From contig NZ_VCNI01000002.1 of NCBI RefSeq assembly GCF_005937185.1, forward strand, positions 1,302,001 through 1,366,000: a DNA stretch of 64,000 nucleotides. The letters are read 5' to 3'. Positions 17,039-25,617 of this stretch are shown piece by piece. The first letter of the stretch is position 1, and each line of letters begins with the position of its first letter. The notes beneath the pieces are model-generated. The model did not search any database and was not told the DNA's origin. It saw only the letters and a list, made by a program, of their open reading frames with translations. A program made the translations under genes and the position numbers. This DNA comes from Flagellimonas algicola. GTDB lineage: Bacteria; Bacteroidota; Bacteroidia; Flavobacteriales; Flavobacteriaceae.

Positions 17039-17472
17039 TAATGAAGCGTTTATTTCTTTGCTGCTTTGGGTTTCTACTGTTGGCATGTGGGGAAGCAGTG
17101 ATTGAAAAACCGGAAAACCTGATTCCCAAGGAAAAAATGGTTGAAATCTTCCATGATTTGGCATTGCTCAAAGCTGGGGGCGACAATTTGGAACCCATTT
17201 TGGAATACAAGGGAATCACCATCATGGACTACCTGTACGACAAACACGGAATAGATAGTCTCCAGTTTGTGGAGAGTGATTTATACTACGCTTCCGTGCC
17301 CTTGGAATACCAGGCCATTTATGAGGAAGTGGATGCCATTTTGGAGAAAAGAAAAAATGCCATGGAAGGGGTTTCCAAGAAAAAGAATGACAGTGTTCGA
17401 AAAGCCCGAAAACAAAAACGGGATTCCACCAACCTTGCCAAGACTTCCAAGAAGGAGCAAGAAGTGAACTAG
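17035..17472 (+). CDS. DUF4296 family lipoprotein
   Basis: A 145-residue lipoprotein. The signal ends in the lipobox LLAC at residues 15-18. The DUF4296 domain (about 30-110) includes LIPKEKMVEIFHDLALLKA and a conserved YDKHGIDSLQF segment. The tail from about 105 is strongly basic, charged and low in complexity. The function is unknown; the family is Bacteroidota-specific. The ATG overlaps the pyrC stop (ATGA). An internal ATG two codons on is equally plausible. The 3' end overlaps the convergent SDR gene by 4 bases. Confidence 0.85.
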   Translation: MIMKRLFLCCFGFLLLACGEAVIEKPENLIPKEKMVEIFHDLALLKAGGDNLEPILEYKGITIMDYLYDKHGIDSLQFVESDLYYASVPLEYQAIYEEVDAILEKRKNAMEGVSKKKNDSVRKARKQKRDSTNLAKTSKKEQEVN

Positions 17473-18467
17473 GATTTAAACTTCTCGCAACAAAAATCCA
17501 GGGTTTCGTCCAGATTGTCATACGTAAAATCCAAAGCCTTTTTTATTTTGGTGTTGTTGTAGATTTCCCTTCGATACATGCCCTTGACCATATTTTTCGT
17601 GAGTCGTCGCCTTTTTCCTCTAAGTTTGCTCCGTAATCCGTCCAAACGCCAAAACAGTTCCAGCATCCAAAAAGGGATGGGCTTGTCTGGAGGAGTAACA
17701 CCCAAACGACCACATATTCTTTTAAAAAATTCGGAGTAGGTCAGGTTCTCGTTCACTAAAATGAATCGCTCATTACGTATGCCCGAATCCATCAATTGGG
17801 TCATGGCCCTGGTGACATCATTGACCGATACAAAACCAGTTCCCCCGGGAATAAAATGCTTTTTACCTTTTTGGGCATAGGTAAAGAAAGAACCGCTACC
17901 GGATTTCCAAAATCCGGGGCCCAGAACCACTCCAGGATTGACCACTACTACTGCTAAACCTTCTTGACTCCCGCGCCACACCTCCAATTCCGCATCGTGC
18001 TTGGTAAGGCCATAGACCGAAACCTTGGTATCGTTCCATTCGTTTTCCTCGGTTGCCATCTTGCCTTTGACACTGGGGCCAATCGCGGCTATAGAGCTCA
18101 CATAACAAAGTTTTTTCACCCCATTCGCAATGCAAAGATTTACCATATTGGCTGTAGCTTCGGAATTGGCTTGTATGAGCTGGTCCAGCTGCCTGGGATC
18201 AAAAGAGATCAATGCGGCGCAATGGTAAACTTGGGTGACATCTTTGAAAGCATTTTCCAATGTACCTACATCGGTAATATCAGCTTGAACCCAAGTAATT
18301 TTATGTAATAGCGTTTCTGGATGTTCCGTGTAGTAGTCAAATACCTTGGAAATCTTTTTCAAGGATTTTTTGGTGCGATAGGTGGCTTTTACGGACTTTC
18401 CATCTTGCACCAATTGGAATAGCAAATGGGAGCCTATTAAACCAGTACCTCCTGTAACCAAAATCAT
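17469..18467 (-). CDS. NAD-dependent epimerase/dehydratase (extended SDR)
   Basis: A 332-residue extended short-chain dehydrogenase. The nucleotide-binding TGGTGLIGSHL is at residues 5-15. The catalytic serine lies in CYVSSIAAIG (about 122-131), and the YxxxK pair is YGLTK at about 151-155. The overall layout resembles dihydroflavonol-4-reductase-like and 3-beta-HSD-like SDRs that act on sugars, steroids or short aldehydes. The substrate is unknown. It diverges from tyrS and converges with the DUF4296 gene. Confidence 0.88.
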   Translation of the reverse strand: MILVTGGTGLIGSHLLFQLVQDGKSVKATYRTKKSLKKISKVFDYYTEHPETLLHKITWVQADITDVGTLENAFKDVTQVYHCAALISFDPRQLDQLIQANSEATANMVNLCIANGVKKLCYVSSIAAIGPSVKGKMATEENEWNDTKVSVYGLTKHDAELEVWRGSQEGLAVVVVNPGVVLGPGFWKSGSGSFFTYAQKGKKHFIPGGTGFVSVNDVTRAMTQLMDSGIRNERFILVNENLTYSEFFKRICGRLGVTPPDKPIPFWMLELFWRLDGLRSKLRGKRRRLTKNMVKGMYRREIYNNTKIKKALDFTYDNLDETLDFCCEKFKS

Positions 18468-18498
18468 AGGATAAAAATACCTATTTGCATTGGATTTA

Positions 18499-18530
18499 TT
18501 GAAGTAAGTAAGATCTTCATTTTATATTTG
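18499..18530 (+). promoter_or_regulatory. tyrS promoter (-33 TTG, 21 bases, -7 TATATTTG)
   Basis: TTG at 18499-18501 and an exact TAnnTTTG (TATATTTG) at 18523-18530. The transcript would begin near 18534, some 13-20 bases ahead of the tyrS start. Confidence 0.65.
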
Positions 18531-18546
18531 CAGCTATGCTAAAGCA

Positions 18547-19848
18547 ATGGTAATGGAAAAGAATTTTGTGCAGGAACTACAGTGGAGGGGAATGGTTCAT
18601 GATATAATGCCCGGAGCCAAAGAGCATTTGATGGAGGATATGAAGGCAGCCTATGTAGGTATAGATCCAACCGCGGATTCTCTACATATCGGTCATTTGG
18701 TCAGTGTAATGATGCTGCGCCATTTTCAGTTGGCCGGACATAAGCCCTTTGCTTTGGTTGGTGGAGCTACCGGAATGATTGGTGATCCTTCAGGAAAGTC
18801 TGCCGAACGCAACCTTTTGGACGAAGCCACGCTAAGACACAACCAGGAAGCCATCAAATCCCAATTGGGAAGATTTCTGGATTTTGACAGTGATGTCCCT
18901 AATGCCGCTGTCTTGGTAAACAACTACGATTGGATGAGGGATTTCTCCTTTCTTGATTTCATCCGAGACGTAGGCAAGCACATCACGGTAAACTATATGA
19001 TGGCCAAGGATTCTGTAAAAAAGAGACTTTCTTCCGATGCCAAGGAGGGGATGTCCTTTACGGAATTTACCTATCAATTGGTTCAAGGATATGATTTTTT
19101 ATACTTGTACCAACACCATAACTGCACTCTTCAGATGGGGGGCAGTGACCAATGGGGCAATATTACCACCGGAACCGAGCTGATCAGAAGGATTGGTGGC
19201 GGAAAAGGTTTTGCTTTAACCTGTCCTTTGATTACCAAGGCCGATGGCACCAAATTTGGAAAGACGGAAGGTGGGAATGTCTGGCTGGATGCAGAACGAA
19301 CCTCTCCCTATAAATTTTATCAGTATTGGTTGAACACTTCGGATGACGATGCCGAGAAATACATTAAAATCTTCACTTTTTTGACCCAAAAGGAAATTGA
19401 AACGCTGGTGGAAACCCATAAACAGGAACCTCATCTAAGAGCCTTGCAAAAGAAGTTGGCCGAGGAAATTACCACTATGGTCCATTCCAAAGAAGATTTG
19501 GAAAATGCGATTAAGGCAAGTAATATTCTTTTTGGAAAATCTACTTCAGAGGATCTAAAGACCTTGGATGAAAAAACATTTTTGGATGTGTTTGATGGAG
19601 TTCCCCAAGCCACCGTTTCCAAAAGTGAGCTGACACCTGGCTTGGATATGATTGGAGCCTTGGCGGCCAAGACGGGATTTTTGGGATCCAACGGGGAGGC
19701 ACGCAGGGAATTGAAGCAGAATTCCATTTCAGTGAACAAACAAAAGGTAAGGGAAGATTACCTTATATCTGTCGCGGATTTGATCAACGACAAATTTGTA
19801 TTGCTCCAACGTGGGAAGAAGAATTACTTTGTTCTTGTAGCGGAATAA
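18547..19848 (+). CDS. tyrS: Tyrosine--tRNA ligase
   Basis: A 433-residue class I synthetase charging tRNA-Tyr. The HIGH motif is literal in [10 protein letters not shown] (about residues 43-52). [14 protein letters not shown] follows, then the tyrosine pocket YQLVQGYDF and [11 protein letters not shown], and a KFGKTEGG version of KMSKS. A C-terminal S4-like RNA-binding domain starts at about residue 370 ([17 protein letters not shown]). ATG 18547 and ATG 18553 (MEKNF) are both possible starts; the second looks more family-like. Confidence 0.97.
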   Translation: MVMEKNFVQELQWRGMVHDIMPGAKEHLMEDMKAAYVGIDPTADSLHIGHLVSVMMLRHFQLAGHKPFALVGGATGMIGDPSGKSAERNLLDEATLRHNQEAIKSQLGRFLDFDSDVPNAAVLVNNYDWMRDFSFLDFIRDVGKHITVNYMMAKDSVKKRLSSDAKEGMSFTEFTYQLVQGYDFLYLYQHHNCTLQMGGSDQWGNITTGTELIRRIGGGKGFALTCPLITKADGTKFGKTEGGNVWLDAERTSPYKFYQYWLNTSDDDAEKYIKIFTFLTQKEIETLVETHKQEPHLRALQKKLAEEITTMVHSKEDLENAIKASNILFGKSTSEDLKTLDEKTFLDVFDGVPQATVSKSELTPGLDMIGALAAKTGFLGSNGEARRELKQNSISVNKQKVREDYLISVADLINDKFVLLQRGKKNYFVLVAE

Positions 19849-19903
19849 GCCACGCAACGTTCCGGGATATTTTCATCTTCAAATAGAATCAATCTCTTTT
19901 GTA

Positions 19904-20278
19904 ATGCGGAACTTCCTATTTGCATTTCTTATGCTGGTTCTGTCCAGTTGCACTTCTGATGATGATATCAATCCAAGTGATGACAAGTGGGTTTTGGACA
20001 ATGTGGTTTGCTTTTGCTTTTTTGGGGAGGATTTCGATTTTAGTGTGCATTCCATTCGCTTTGATGAAGATTCTGGAATGGTTACCATTGAAAACACTGG
20101 GGATTCTGAATTTATAGCCCCTGCCGGAACCTATCCATTTACGGATAATGGATCAGTAATAGGCATTGAGGGGAGGGAGTACACCTATGAAGAAGACGGG
20201 GATTCCTTAATTTTAACCTATGTGGACAATCCTCAGATTGCTGACGATGAGATTACCTACTATTATTCGAAAAACTAA
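19904..20278 (+). CDS. Small hypothetical lipoprotein
   Basis: A 124-residue lipoprotein of unknown function. The signal peptide MRNFLFAFLMLVLSSC has its lipobox cysteine at residue 16. An acidic linker (SDDDINPSDD) follows, then a short, mostly beta domain with WVLDNVVCFCFFGEDFDF and repeated acidic turns. The acidic +2 region after the cysteine resembles lipoprotein export signals of Bacteroidota. I recognise no named domain. It is 55 bases downstream of tyrS, and its 3' end overlaps the convergent LuxE-like gene by 4 bases. Confidence 0.78.
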   Translation: MRNFLFAFLMLVLSSCTSDDDINPSDDKWVLDNVVCFCFFGEDFDFSVHSIRFDEDSGMVTIENTGDSEFIAPAGTYPFTDNGSVIGIEGREYTYEEDGDSLILTYVDNPQIADDEITYYYSKN

Positions 20279-21261
20279 AGTGCCATTAGATTGCAGCCTC
20301 TAATATCAGAATGGTCAAAACGTCCCAACACTTCAAAGGATCCATCGGCATAAGTTTTACCCAAATCCTGGGTTGCGATAAAGGAGCAAGAATTTATATT
20401 GGCCAAGTCAATCACGTTTATTCCCCCAGTTTTTTGATGGGATTGCAAGCTCAGGGGGTCTTCCGTATCCCGAGTCAAAATTTTCATCCAAGGAGGGGTT
20501 AGGAAAATCCCATTGCCTTTGGAATAGGCCTGGGATAATAGCTCTGTCATCCCATATTCGGAATGGACGGTGTCAACCCTAAAAGCATCTTTCAATATTC
20601 CGTGTAATTCTTGCCGAATTAGTTCTTTTCTTCGTCCTTTCATTCCTCCGGTTTCCATGATGGTGGTATGTTTTAAATCCATTGGGAATTGTTCAGCCAA
20701 ATCCAACAGGGCAAAGGACACACCAATGAGCAAAGTTTGGGTTCCTGAAGCTTCCAGTTCCATTAGTTTTTCTTTTAGTGTTGAAAGTTCATAGAGATAA
20801 AACCCACTATCGGGGTGTCCAGATCTCGTTACCAAATCGTTGACCATATAAACCAGAGATGAGCCCTCTCTTTCTAGATATGAGGGAAGTAAAGCAAGAA
20901 CACAATAGGATTGTACATCCCCATAAAAAGCCTGAAATGCAGCACTAAAACTTTGTTGATAGAGACTTATATCGGAGATATAATGTTTACTCGTGGAACA
21001 TGCGGTAGTTCCGCTGCTTTCAAAAATGGCATCTTCGGGTTTGTTGGAAGATGTGATGGTATATGACTTAAAGAACTCGATAGGTAGGAAGGGGATGGCT
21101 GCGATGGAGCGCACCTTGTCCGGCGATTTGCCCAAATGCTCGCAATACGTTCTATAGACTTTGTTGTTTTGATGTTGAAACCCAAAAATTTCCAGGGCCA
21201 ATGCCTCCAACTCCGCATCGGTAGCAATAGAAAAAATACGTTGGGATAGCGAACTATTCAT
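20275..21261 (-). CDS. LuxE/PaaK-like acyl-protein synthetase family protein
   Basis: A 328-residue protein of the LuxE (acyl-protein synthetase) branch of the adenylate-forming superfamily. The FFKSYTI segment is followed by the nucleotide-binding FESSGTTACSTSKHY (about residues 81-95). TGGMKGRRKELIRQEL and VHSEYGMTELLSQAY complete the conserved centre, the latter like the YGxTE motif of acyl-CoA ligases. The C-terminal DLGKTY..FEVLGRFDHSDIRGCNLM matches the hinge and GR(x)D motif. Members activate carboxylic acids as acyl-AMP. No luxCD homologues are present, so this is not bioluminescence. The substrate is unknown. Confidence 0.82.
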   Translation of the reverse strand: MNSSLSQRIFSIATDAELEALALEIFGFQHQNNKVYRTYCEHLGKSPDKVRSIAAIPFLPIEFFKSYTITSSNKPEDAIFESSGTTACSTSKHYISDISLYQQSFSAAFQAFYGDVQSYCVLALLPSYLEREGSSLVYMVNDLVTRSGHPDSGFYLYELSTLKEKLMELEASGTQTLLIGVSFALLDLAEQFPMDLKHTTIMETGGMKGRRKELIRQELHGILKDAFRVDTVHSEYGMTELLSQAYSKGNGIFLTPPWMKILTRDTEDPLSLQSHQKTGGINVIDLANINSCSFIATQDLGKTYADGSFEVLGRFDHSDIRGCNLMAL

Positions 21262-21280
21262 TGGGCCATAAAAGTACCCA

Positions 21281-21306
21281 AAAAAAATGCCCTTCTAAAG
21301 AAGGGC
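21281..21306 (-). terminator. Intrinsic terminator of the small T9SS-sorted gene
   Basis: On the minus strand GCCCTTC pairs with GAAGGGC around a 4-base loop, followed by A and a run of eight T. It lies between the T9SS gene (stop at 21321) and the LuxE-like start (21261), so the two are separate transcripts. Confidence 0.85.
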
Positions 21307-21320
21307 GGTATAAGTTGCGG

Positions 21321-21644
21321 CTATTTAATGACCAGTTTTCGTGTCATGGTTTTTTTGTCTTCCGTTACTTGAAGTACATAAACGCCTGGGACCAAACGGG
21401 ATACATTAAGTGTATTGGTGGAGATTCTGTCAGTTAGCACTACTTCGCCAAATACATCATAAATTTTGATTTGCTTGGTACCGTTGGTGGCAGTGGTAAC
21501 ATAGACCTCGTCCCCATAAACGGGATTGGGATACATTTTAAATCCCTGAAGCTCCTGTACCTGTTCAGTGTTTACACTGACCAATTCCTGCCCGAAAGAG
21601 AAAAGTGGTAAAGCCATAATGAGAATAAAGTAGATTTTCTTCAT
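21321..21644 (-). CDS. Very small T9SS type A sorting-domain protein
   Basis: A 107-residue secreted protein made of little more than a signal peptide (MKKIYFILIMALPLFSFGQ, residues 1-19), a short linker and a complete T9SS type A C-terminal sorting domain. The domain begins FKMYPNPVYGDEVYV (about 35) and runs through IKIYDVFGEVVL, NVSRLVPGVYVLQV and the terminal MTRKLVIK. Sorting domains normally direct a larger cargo through the type IX system, but there is hardly any cargo here. A paralogue lies 143 bases upstream. It has its own terminator. The function is unknown. Confidence 0.85.
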   Translation of the reverse strand: MKKIYFILIMALPLFSFGQELVSVNTEQVQELQGFKMYPNPVYGDEVYVTTATNGTKQIKIYDVFGEVVLTDRISTNTLNVSRLVPGVYVLQVTEDKKTMTRKLVIK

Positions 21645-21787
21645 ACATGCTGATTTGGGTATAAGCAGTATAAAAGTAGATAAACAAAGGAATACTGGCT
21701 ATAAAATGTTGTGAAACAGGGAAATGTGTTGGGAAAGTGGGTTATTTTGATGTGTGCCCGATGAAATGCAGCCTAAAATTGCGAAAA

Positions 21788-22096
21788 CTACTTGATAATG
21801 AGCTTTCTGGTGGCCACTTTATTATGCTCAAACACCCTTAGGATATACACTCCTTTGTCCAGATTGGACAGGTTGAGTTCCTTTCCTAAAATAGTGGTTT
21901 GAAGTACTTGGGTGCCCAAAACGTCAAAAATGAGAATTTTCTTGGGCGCATTTTGGGTGGTCTCAATATAGACCTTGCCATAGGTAACCGGATTGGGGTA
22001 CAACTTAAACCCGTCAATATCCGAACCTGCTTGGGAACTCTGGGCGAATCCAAGGGAACAAACAAAAAAGAAAAAGACGAGGTAAAGGTGCTTCAT
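21788..22096 (-). CDS. Very small T9SS type A sorting-domain protein, paralogue
   Basis: A 102-residue protein: signal peptide MKHLYLVFFFFVCSLGFAQ (residues 1-19), a roughly 10-residue linker, then a T9SS type A sorting domain. The domain opens with FKLYPNPVTYGKVYI and has ILIFDVLGTQVL, NLSNLDKGVYILRV and terminal ATRKLIIK. The start is ATG 22096, fixed by the signal peptide; an exact -7 element ends 28 bases upstream. It is clearly paralogous to its downstream neighbour. As there, no cargo domain exists. Confidence 0.85.
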   Translation of the reverse strand: MKHLYLVFFFFVCSLGFAQSSQAGSDIDGFKLYPNPVTYGKVYIETTQNAPKKILIFDVLGTQVLQTTILGKELNLSNLDKGVYILRVFEHNKVATRKLIIK

Positions 22097-22123
22097 AAAG
22101 TATTGGTTACAAAGGCTATGCCA

Positions 22124-22131
22124 CAAATATA
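22124..22131 (-). promoter_or_regulatory. -7 promoter element for the second small T9SS gene
   Basis: The minus strand reads TATATTTG, an exact TAnnTTTG. Transcription should begin near 22120, about 24 bases before the ATG at 22096. No -33 TTG is visible at the right distance. Confidence 0.55.
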
Positions 22132-22200
22132 AATAAATTGGTTTCCGATTGGGAATTGGCTAAGGAAAAAACCCACACTTTTCGATGAAGTGCAAAAAGA

Positions 22201-22218
22201 AGCCCCCATATGGGGGCT
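22201..22218 (-). terminator. Intrinsic terminator after the secreted thrombospondin-3-like gene
   Basis: AGCCCCC pairs with GGGGGCT around a 4-base loop. T-rich sequence lies on both sides when read from either strand. It follows the stop at 22239 of the minus-strand secreted protein gene. Confidence 0.85.
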
Positions 22219-22238
22219 TTTTAAAGTATTTTAGAAGC

Positions 22239-23327
22239 TTAATTACTGTTGATGTGGACTTTACGAGTTTCCCCATTGCTTTCCACAATATAAATTCCGG
22301 TGGTAGGTAGATTCAATAGTATCTCGTTTTCTTCGGCAATCCCGGTTACCTCTTTGGACAATACTTTTTGTCCTGAGAAATCATAGATGGCAATCACATA
22401 TGGATCTGGTGCAGGAGCTTCGGGAAGAGAGGATAAATCAAATGTAAGATTGTTTATATCCAATCGGTTTACCTTAAATGGAAACACATAGTGTCTCTGC
22501 GGTGGGGCGGAGGCATCTACGGTTATTAAAAAGTGAAAGTAATAGGTCTTGTTCTCAAACAATGCAAACGCCCCAGTAGTTGGGTTGGGGGCCGCTGAAA
22601 AATTTCTGTCAAAGTTTATGTTAAGTTCTCCGTTAGTGGCAATGGGGCTAAAGCTAGCATGGTAAAAGTTAAACAATTGGATGGGACCAGTGCCTAAGAC
22701 AGCTTTGTCTGACATGTGAACATCTATTTGGCGATTTCCATGGCTATAATCTGTACCTCCACTATTTTTAATAGTGAATCTAAAAGTGGTTTTAGGATTC
22801 CCAAATGAAGACCAATTCATTTCAATAAGAGGCCACTGATTATTAAATACATCCCAAGTGTTCCCTGATTGGGTTATTTCCGCTTCTATCAATGTAATGT
22901 TAGGTGGCGTAGGACAACCATTGTTGGAACTGGGTCCGGGCTCATTGGGGCAATTATATTGATTGTCGGGAACACCATCCCCATCCGAATCCACCACGCA
23001 AGTGAAGGTTATGGGTGCGCCAATGTTGGTGCCGTCCACAAACTCGTCAGCATCCTGATTGGACTTGTAGTGACTATACGTAACCTTGACATATCTGTCC
23101 ACACCATCAATATCTTCAATGAAGTAGATATTGCCGACGGTCAAGGTGCTTGATATGTAGATGTTAAGTTTAATTTCCTGCCCCAAGGTGTTGTTACAGA
23201 AGTTTGTATTTGCTTGGGAATAGGAAGTTCCCAAATCTCTTACTTTATGGTATCTATAGCTTTGGGCATAGATGGCTAGAGGTAAAACAAAAGCCAAAAA
23301 TAATAGTGTAATTTTTTTCATGTACAT
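22239..23327 (-). CDS. Secreted protein with thrombospondin-3-like repeat and C-terminal sorting-like domain
   Basis: A 362-residue exported protein of unknown role. The signal peptide (MYMKKITLLFLAFVLPLAIYAQ) ends at about residue 22. One calcium-binding, thrombospondin type 3-like unit, DSDGDGVPDNQYNCP, lies at about 113-127 and ends in NNGCP. A beta-rich central domain (about 140-280) contains FRFTIKNSGGTDYSHGNRQIDVHMS. The last 75 residues, YVIAIYDFSGQKVL..TGIYIVESNGETRKVHI, look like a diverged T9SS type A sorting domain lacking the usual YPNP opening. ATG 23321 is an alternative start. The gene ends at its own terminator. Confidence 0.75.
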   Translation of the reverse strand: MYMKKITLLFLAFVLPLAIYAQSYRYHKVRDLGTSYSQANTNFCNNTLGQEIKLNIYISSTLTVGNIYFIEDIDGVDRYVKVTYSHYKSNQDADEFVDGTNIGAPITFTCVVDSDGDGVPDNQYNCPNEPGPSSNNGCPTPPNITLIEAEITQSGNTWDVFNNQWPLIEMNWSSFGNPKTTFRFTIKNSGGTDYSHGNRQIDVHMSDKAVLGTGPIQLFNFYHASFSPIATNGELNINFDRNFSAAPNPTTGAFALFENKTYYFHFLITVDASAPPQRHYVFPFKVNRLDINNLTFDLSSLPEAPAPDPYVIAIYDFSGQKVLSKEVTGIAEENEILLNLPTTGIYIVESNGETRKVHINSN

Positions 23328-23410
23328 GGTTTTTAGACAGTATGAAACTAGAGGAAAAACCTTACGAAAAAGGAAAGCTATTTTTACCTTAAAGTTAAAT
23401 TCGTTAAAAA

Positions 23411-23436
23411 GAAAAGCCCCGCGAAGCGGGGCTTTT
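23411..23436 (-). terminator. Intrinsic terminator of the TonB receptor/lipoprotein operon
   Basis: An 11-bp stem, AAAAGCCCCGC with GCGGGGCTTTT, encloses a GAA loop. T runs follow on both strands. It lies 25 bases beyond the lipoprotein stop at 23461. Confidence 0.88.
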
Positions 23437-23460
23437 TGATTGTATAATTTTAAAAGCTAA

Positions 23461-24354
23461 CTAGTTTCCTGTTGCCCAATCAAATGTGGCTACGTCAACG
23501 GTTGCTGGATCGTCATAAGCAGCATTCACATCGATGGTTACGCCGTCAACAGTAACATTTGTAGTGGCACCGCCATCTCTAAAGTCAACGTTGGTTGCAT
23601 ATCCACTCAAAGAAAGACCGGTGATTGCAGCACCAGATTCTTTTTTGAACTGTAATGCAGTACCGCCTTGACTGGAAACACAGGTCAAGTTGGCCAAAGT
23701 AGGCATGTTGTTATCGCCATCTGCCTCAACAGCAGTGGAGAAACCAGCTTCAGTATGCAGGACATACGCATCTGTTAAAGTACCGTTCCAGCCTTCTGTC
23801 CAGTCGATAGCGTCATCCTGGTTGTTTTCCAAGTAGAAGTTGGAAGCAGAAACTGTACCTCCAAAGAACTCAACACCGTCGTCCGCACCATTTAAAACAG
23901 CCACGTTGGAGATAGTAGTTCCGGAACCTACGGCATAAAGTGTAAGACCATTGTACTGTGATTCAGAGTTGATCTGTGCACCAGCGTAGTTGATGATCAA
24001 ATAATCAATGGAACCGGAGTTATCCGTGTCATTGGAACCACCGTAAATAATGTTACCAACTTCTGCAGTGGCATCTGTACCTTTGGTCGTTGTAGCATCA
24101 CCAGCGATTACCAATCCACCCCAATCACCAGCAGTTTCACCGCTAGAAGTCATTACCACTGGGTTGGCAGCAGTTCCTTGAATGTCAATCATAGCCCCTT
24201 TCTGAACAACAATGTAAGTACTGGTCGCACCTGCCGCCTGAACGTCAGCGGTAATGGTTGTACCTGCAGGGATAGTCAACTTAGCACCAGCTTCCACACT
24301 TAAAGTTCCTTGCAAGGTATAGGCCGTAGAGGCGTTTAAAGTTAAATCGGAAGT
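23461..24354 (-). repeat. Tandem intragenic duplication, copy 2 (protein residues about 405-701)
   Basis: The downstream copy of a roughly 0.9-kb coding duplication inside the lipoprotein gene. Several stretches, such as the codons for NGLTLYAVGSGTTISNVA, are nearly identical to copy 1, at an offset of about 930 bases (about 310 residues). Confidence 0.8.
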
Positions 24355-25566
24355 AACGCTACCCTGAAGGTTTGCAGAAGTAGTGATGTCTTCTCCAGTG
24401 GCCCAAGAGAACATGTTGATGTCAACCGTAGCGAGGTTGGCATATAGTTCATTAGGATCGGAATCTGCACCTTCAATCTGTACATTGGAAACAGCACCAC
24501 CATCCCTAAAGTCCAAGATGGTTTCGTATCCAGATATGGAAAGACCAGTGATGGTTGCCCCAGATTCTTTTTTGAACTGTAACGCAGTACCGCCTTGAGT
24601 TGATAAAATTGTTAAGTTTTCCAATGTAGGATTATTGTTATCACCATCTGCTTCAACGGCTGTAGAGAAACCGGCTCTAGTATGTAATACATAAGCATTG
24701 CTTAATGTACCGCTCCAACCTTCAGTCCAGTCAATGGCGTCGTCATCATTGTTTTCCAAGTAGAAGTTGGAAGCAGAAACTGTACCTCCGAAGAACTCAA
24801 CACCGTCATCGGTACCGTTCAATATGGCAACATTGCTGATTGTTGTTCCAGAACCTACAGCATAAAGTGTAAGACCGTTGTATTGGGATTCTGGATTGAT
24901 CTGCGCACCAGCATAATTAATGATTAAGTAGTTGATGGTACCAGAGTTGTCCGTGTCATTGGAACCTCCGTATATGAAATTACCAACTTCTGCAGTTGCA
25001 TCGGTACCTTTGGTAGTGGTCGCGTCACCAAGGATTACCAACCCACCCCAGTCACCACGAGTTTCATTGTTGGATGTCATTACAACAGGATTGGAAGAAG
25101 TACCAAGGATATCAATAGAAGAACCTTTTTGGATTACGATATAAGTACTTGTTTCCTCACCGGAGGCAGCTGAAGCTGTAATCGTAGTACCGGCAGGTAT
25201 AGTTAATTTAGCACCATTTTCAACGCTTACAGCACCATCCAAGGTATACGCAAGATTAGGGTCAAGTTCCAAATCCTCTGTAATTGGACTAAGGGATGTC
25301 AAGTCTGTAGCATCGGTACAGGCATTAGGGCAAGAACCGCCGCAATCAACACCTTCTTCGTCTCCGTTTTGTACACCATCATCGCAAGTTGGCTCAACTG
25401 GGCAAGCAGCACAAGTACCGCCACAGTCAACACCTGTTTCCGTACCATTTTGAATACCATCGGAACATGTTGGGCCAGAGCCGCCGTCATCGCTACTACA
25501 GCCGGCAAGCACTAGTGCAAATGTAGCTACAAATGCTATTGAAAGTTTAAAGATTTTCGTTTTCAT
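23461..25566 (-). CDS. Lipoprotein with two Cys-rich modules and two tandem ~300-aa beta-helix-like repeats
   Basis: A 701-residue predicted surface lipoprotein. The lipobox LAGC places the lipidated cysteine at residue 23, followed by SSDDGGS. Two roughly 27-residue modules of the form CxDGxQNGxExGVDCGGxCxxxC are at about 34-55 and 61-83. Two copies of one large domain follow at about 95-391 and 405-701. They share GAKLTIPAGTTIT, GDWGGLVI.GDATTTKGTDATAEVG, NGLTLYAVGSGTTISNVA and DDAIDWTEGW.GTL; spacing and composition suggest right-handed beta-helices. It begins 51 bases after the TonB receptor, where SusD usually sits, and may be its surface partner. The ligand is unknown. Confidence 0.82.
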   Translation of the reverse strand: MKTKIFKLSIAFVATFALVLAGCSSDDGGSGPTCSDGIQNGTETGVDCGGTCAACPVEPTCDDGVQNGDEEGVDCGGSCPNACTDATDLTSLSPITEDLELDPNLAYTLDGAVSVENGAKLTIPAGTTITASAASGEETSTYIVIQKGSSIDILGTSSNPVVMTSNNETRGDWGGLVILGDATTTKGTDATAEVGNFIYGGSNDTDNSGTINYLIINYAGAQINPESQYNGLTLYAVGSGTTISNVAILNGTDDGVEFFGGTVSASNFYLENNDDDAIDWTEGWSGTLSNAYVLHTRAGFSTAVEADGDNNNPTLENLTILSTQGGTALQFKKESGATITGLSISGYETILDFRDGGAVSNVQIEGADSDPNELYANLATVDINMFSWATGEDITTSANLQGSVTSDLTLNASTAYTLQGTLSVEAGAKLTIPAGTTITADVQAAGATSTYIVVQKGAMIDIQGTAANPVVMTSSGETAGDWGGLVIAGDATTTKGTDATAEVGNIIYGGSNDTDNSGSIDYLIINYAGAQINSESQYNGLTLYAVGSGTTISNVAVLNGADDGVEFFGGTVSASNFYLENNQDDAIDWTEGWNGTLTDAYVLHTEAGFSTAVEADGDNNMPTLANLTCVSSQGGTALQFKKESGAAITGLSLSGYATNVDFRDGGATTNVTVDGVTIDVNAAYDDPATVDVATFDWATGN
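24394..25284 (-). repeat. Tandem intragenic duplication, copy 1 (protein residues about 95-391)
   Basis: The upstream copy of the coding duplication. It shares long blocks of nucleotide and protein similarity with the copy at 23461-24354. Confidence 0.8.
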
Positions 25567-25617
25567 AATTAAGGTTTTTGAAGTTTAAATTGTTATTGTT
25601 ACCAGTTGAATATTCAA

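Noticed and set aside
20275..21261. Bioluminescence gene
   Set aside because: Only the LuxE-like fold is present; luxA-D homologues are absent in the window.
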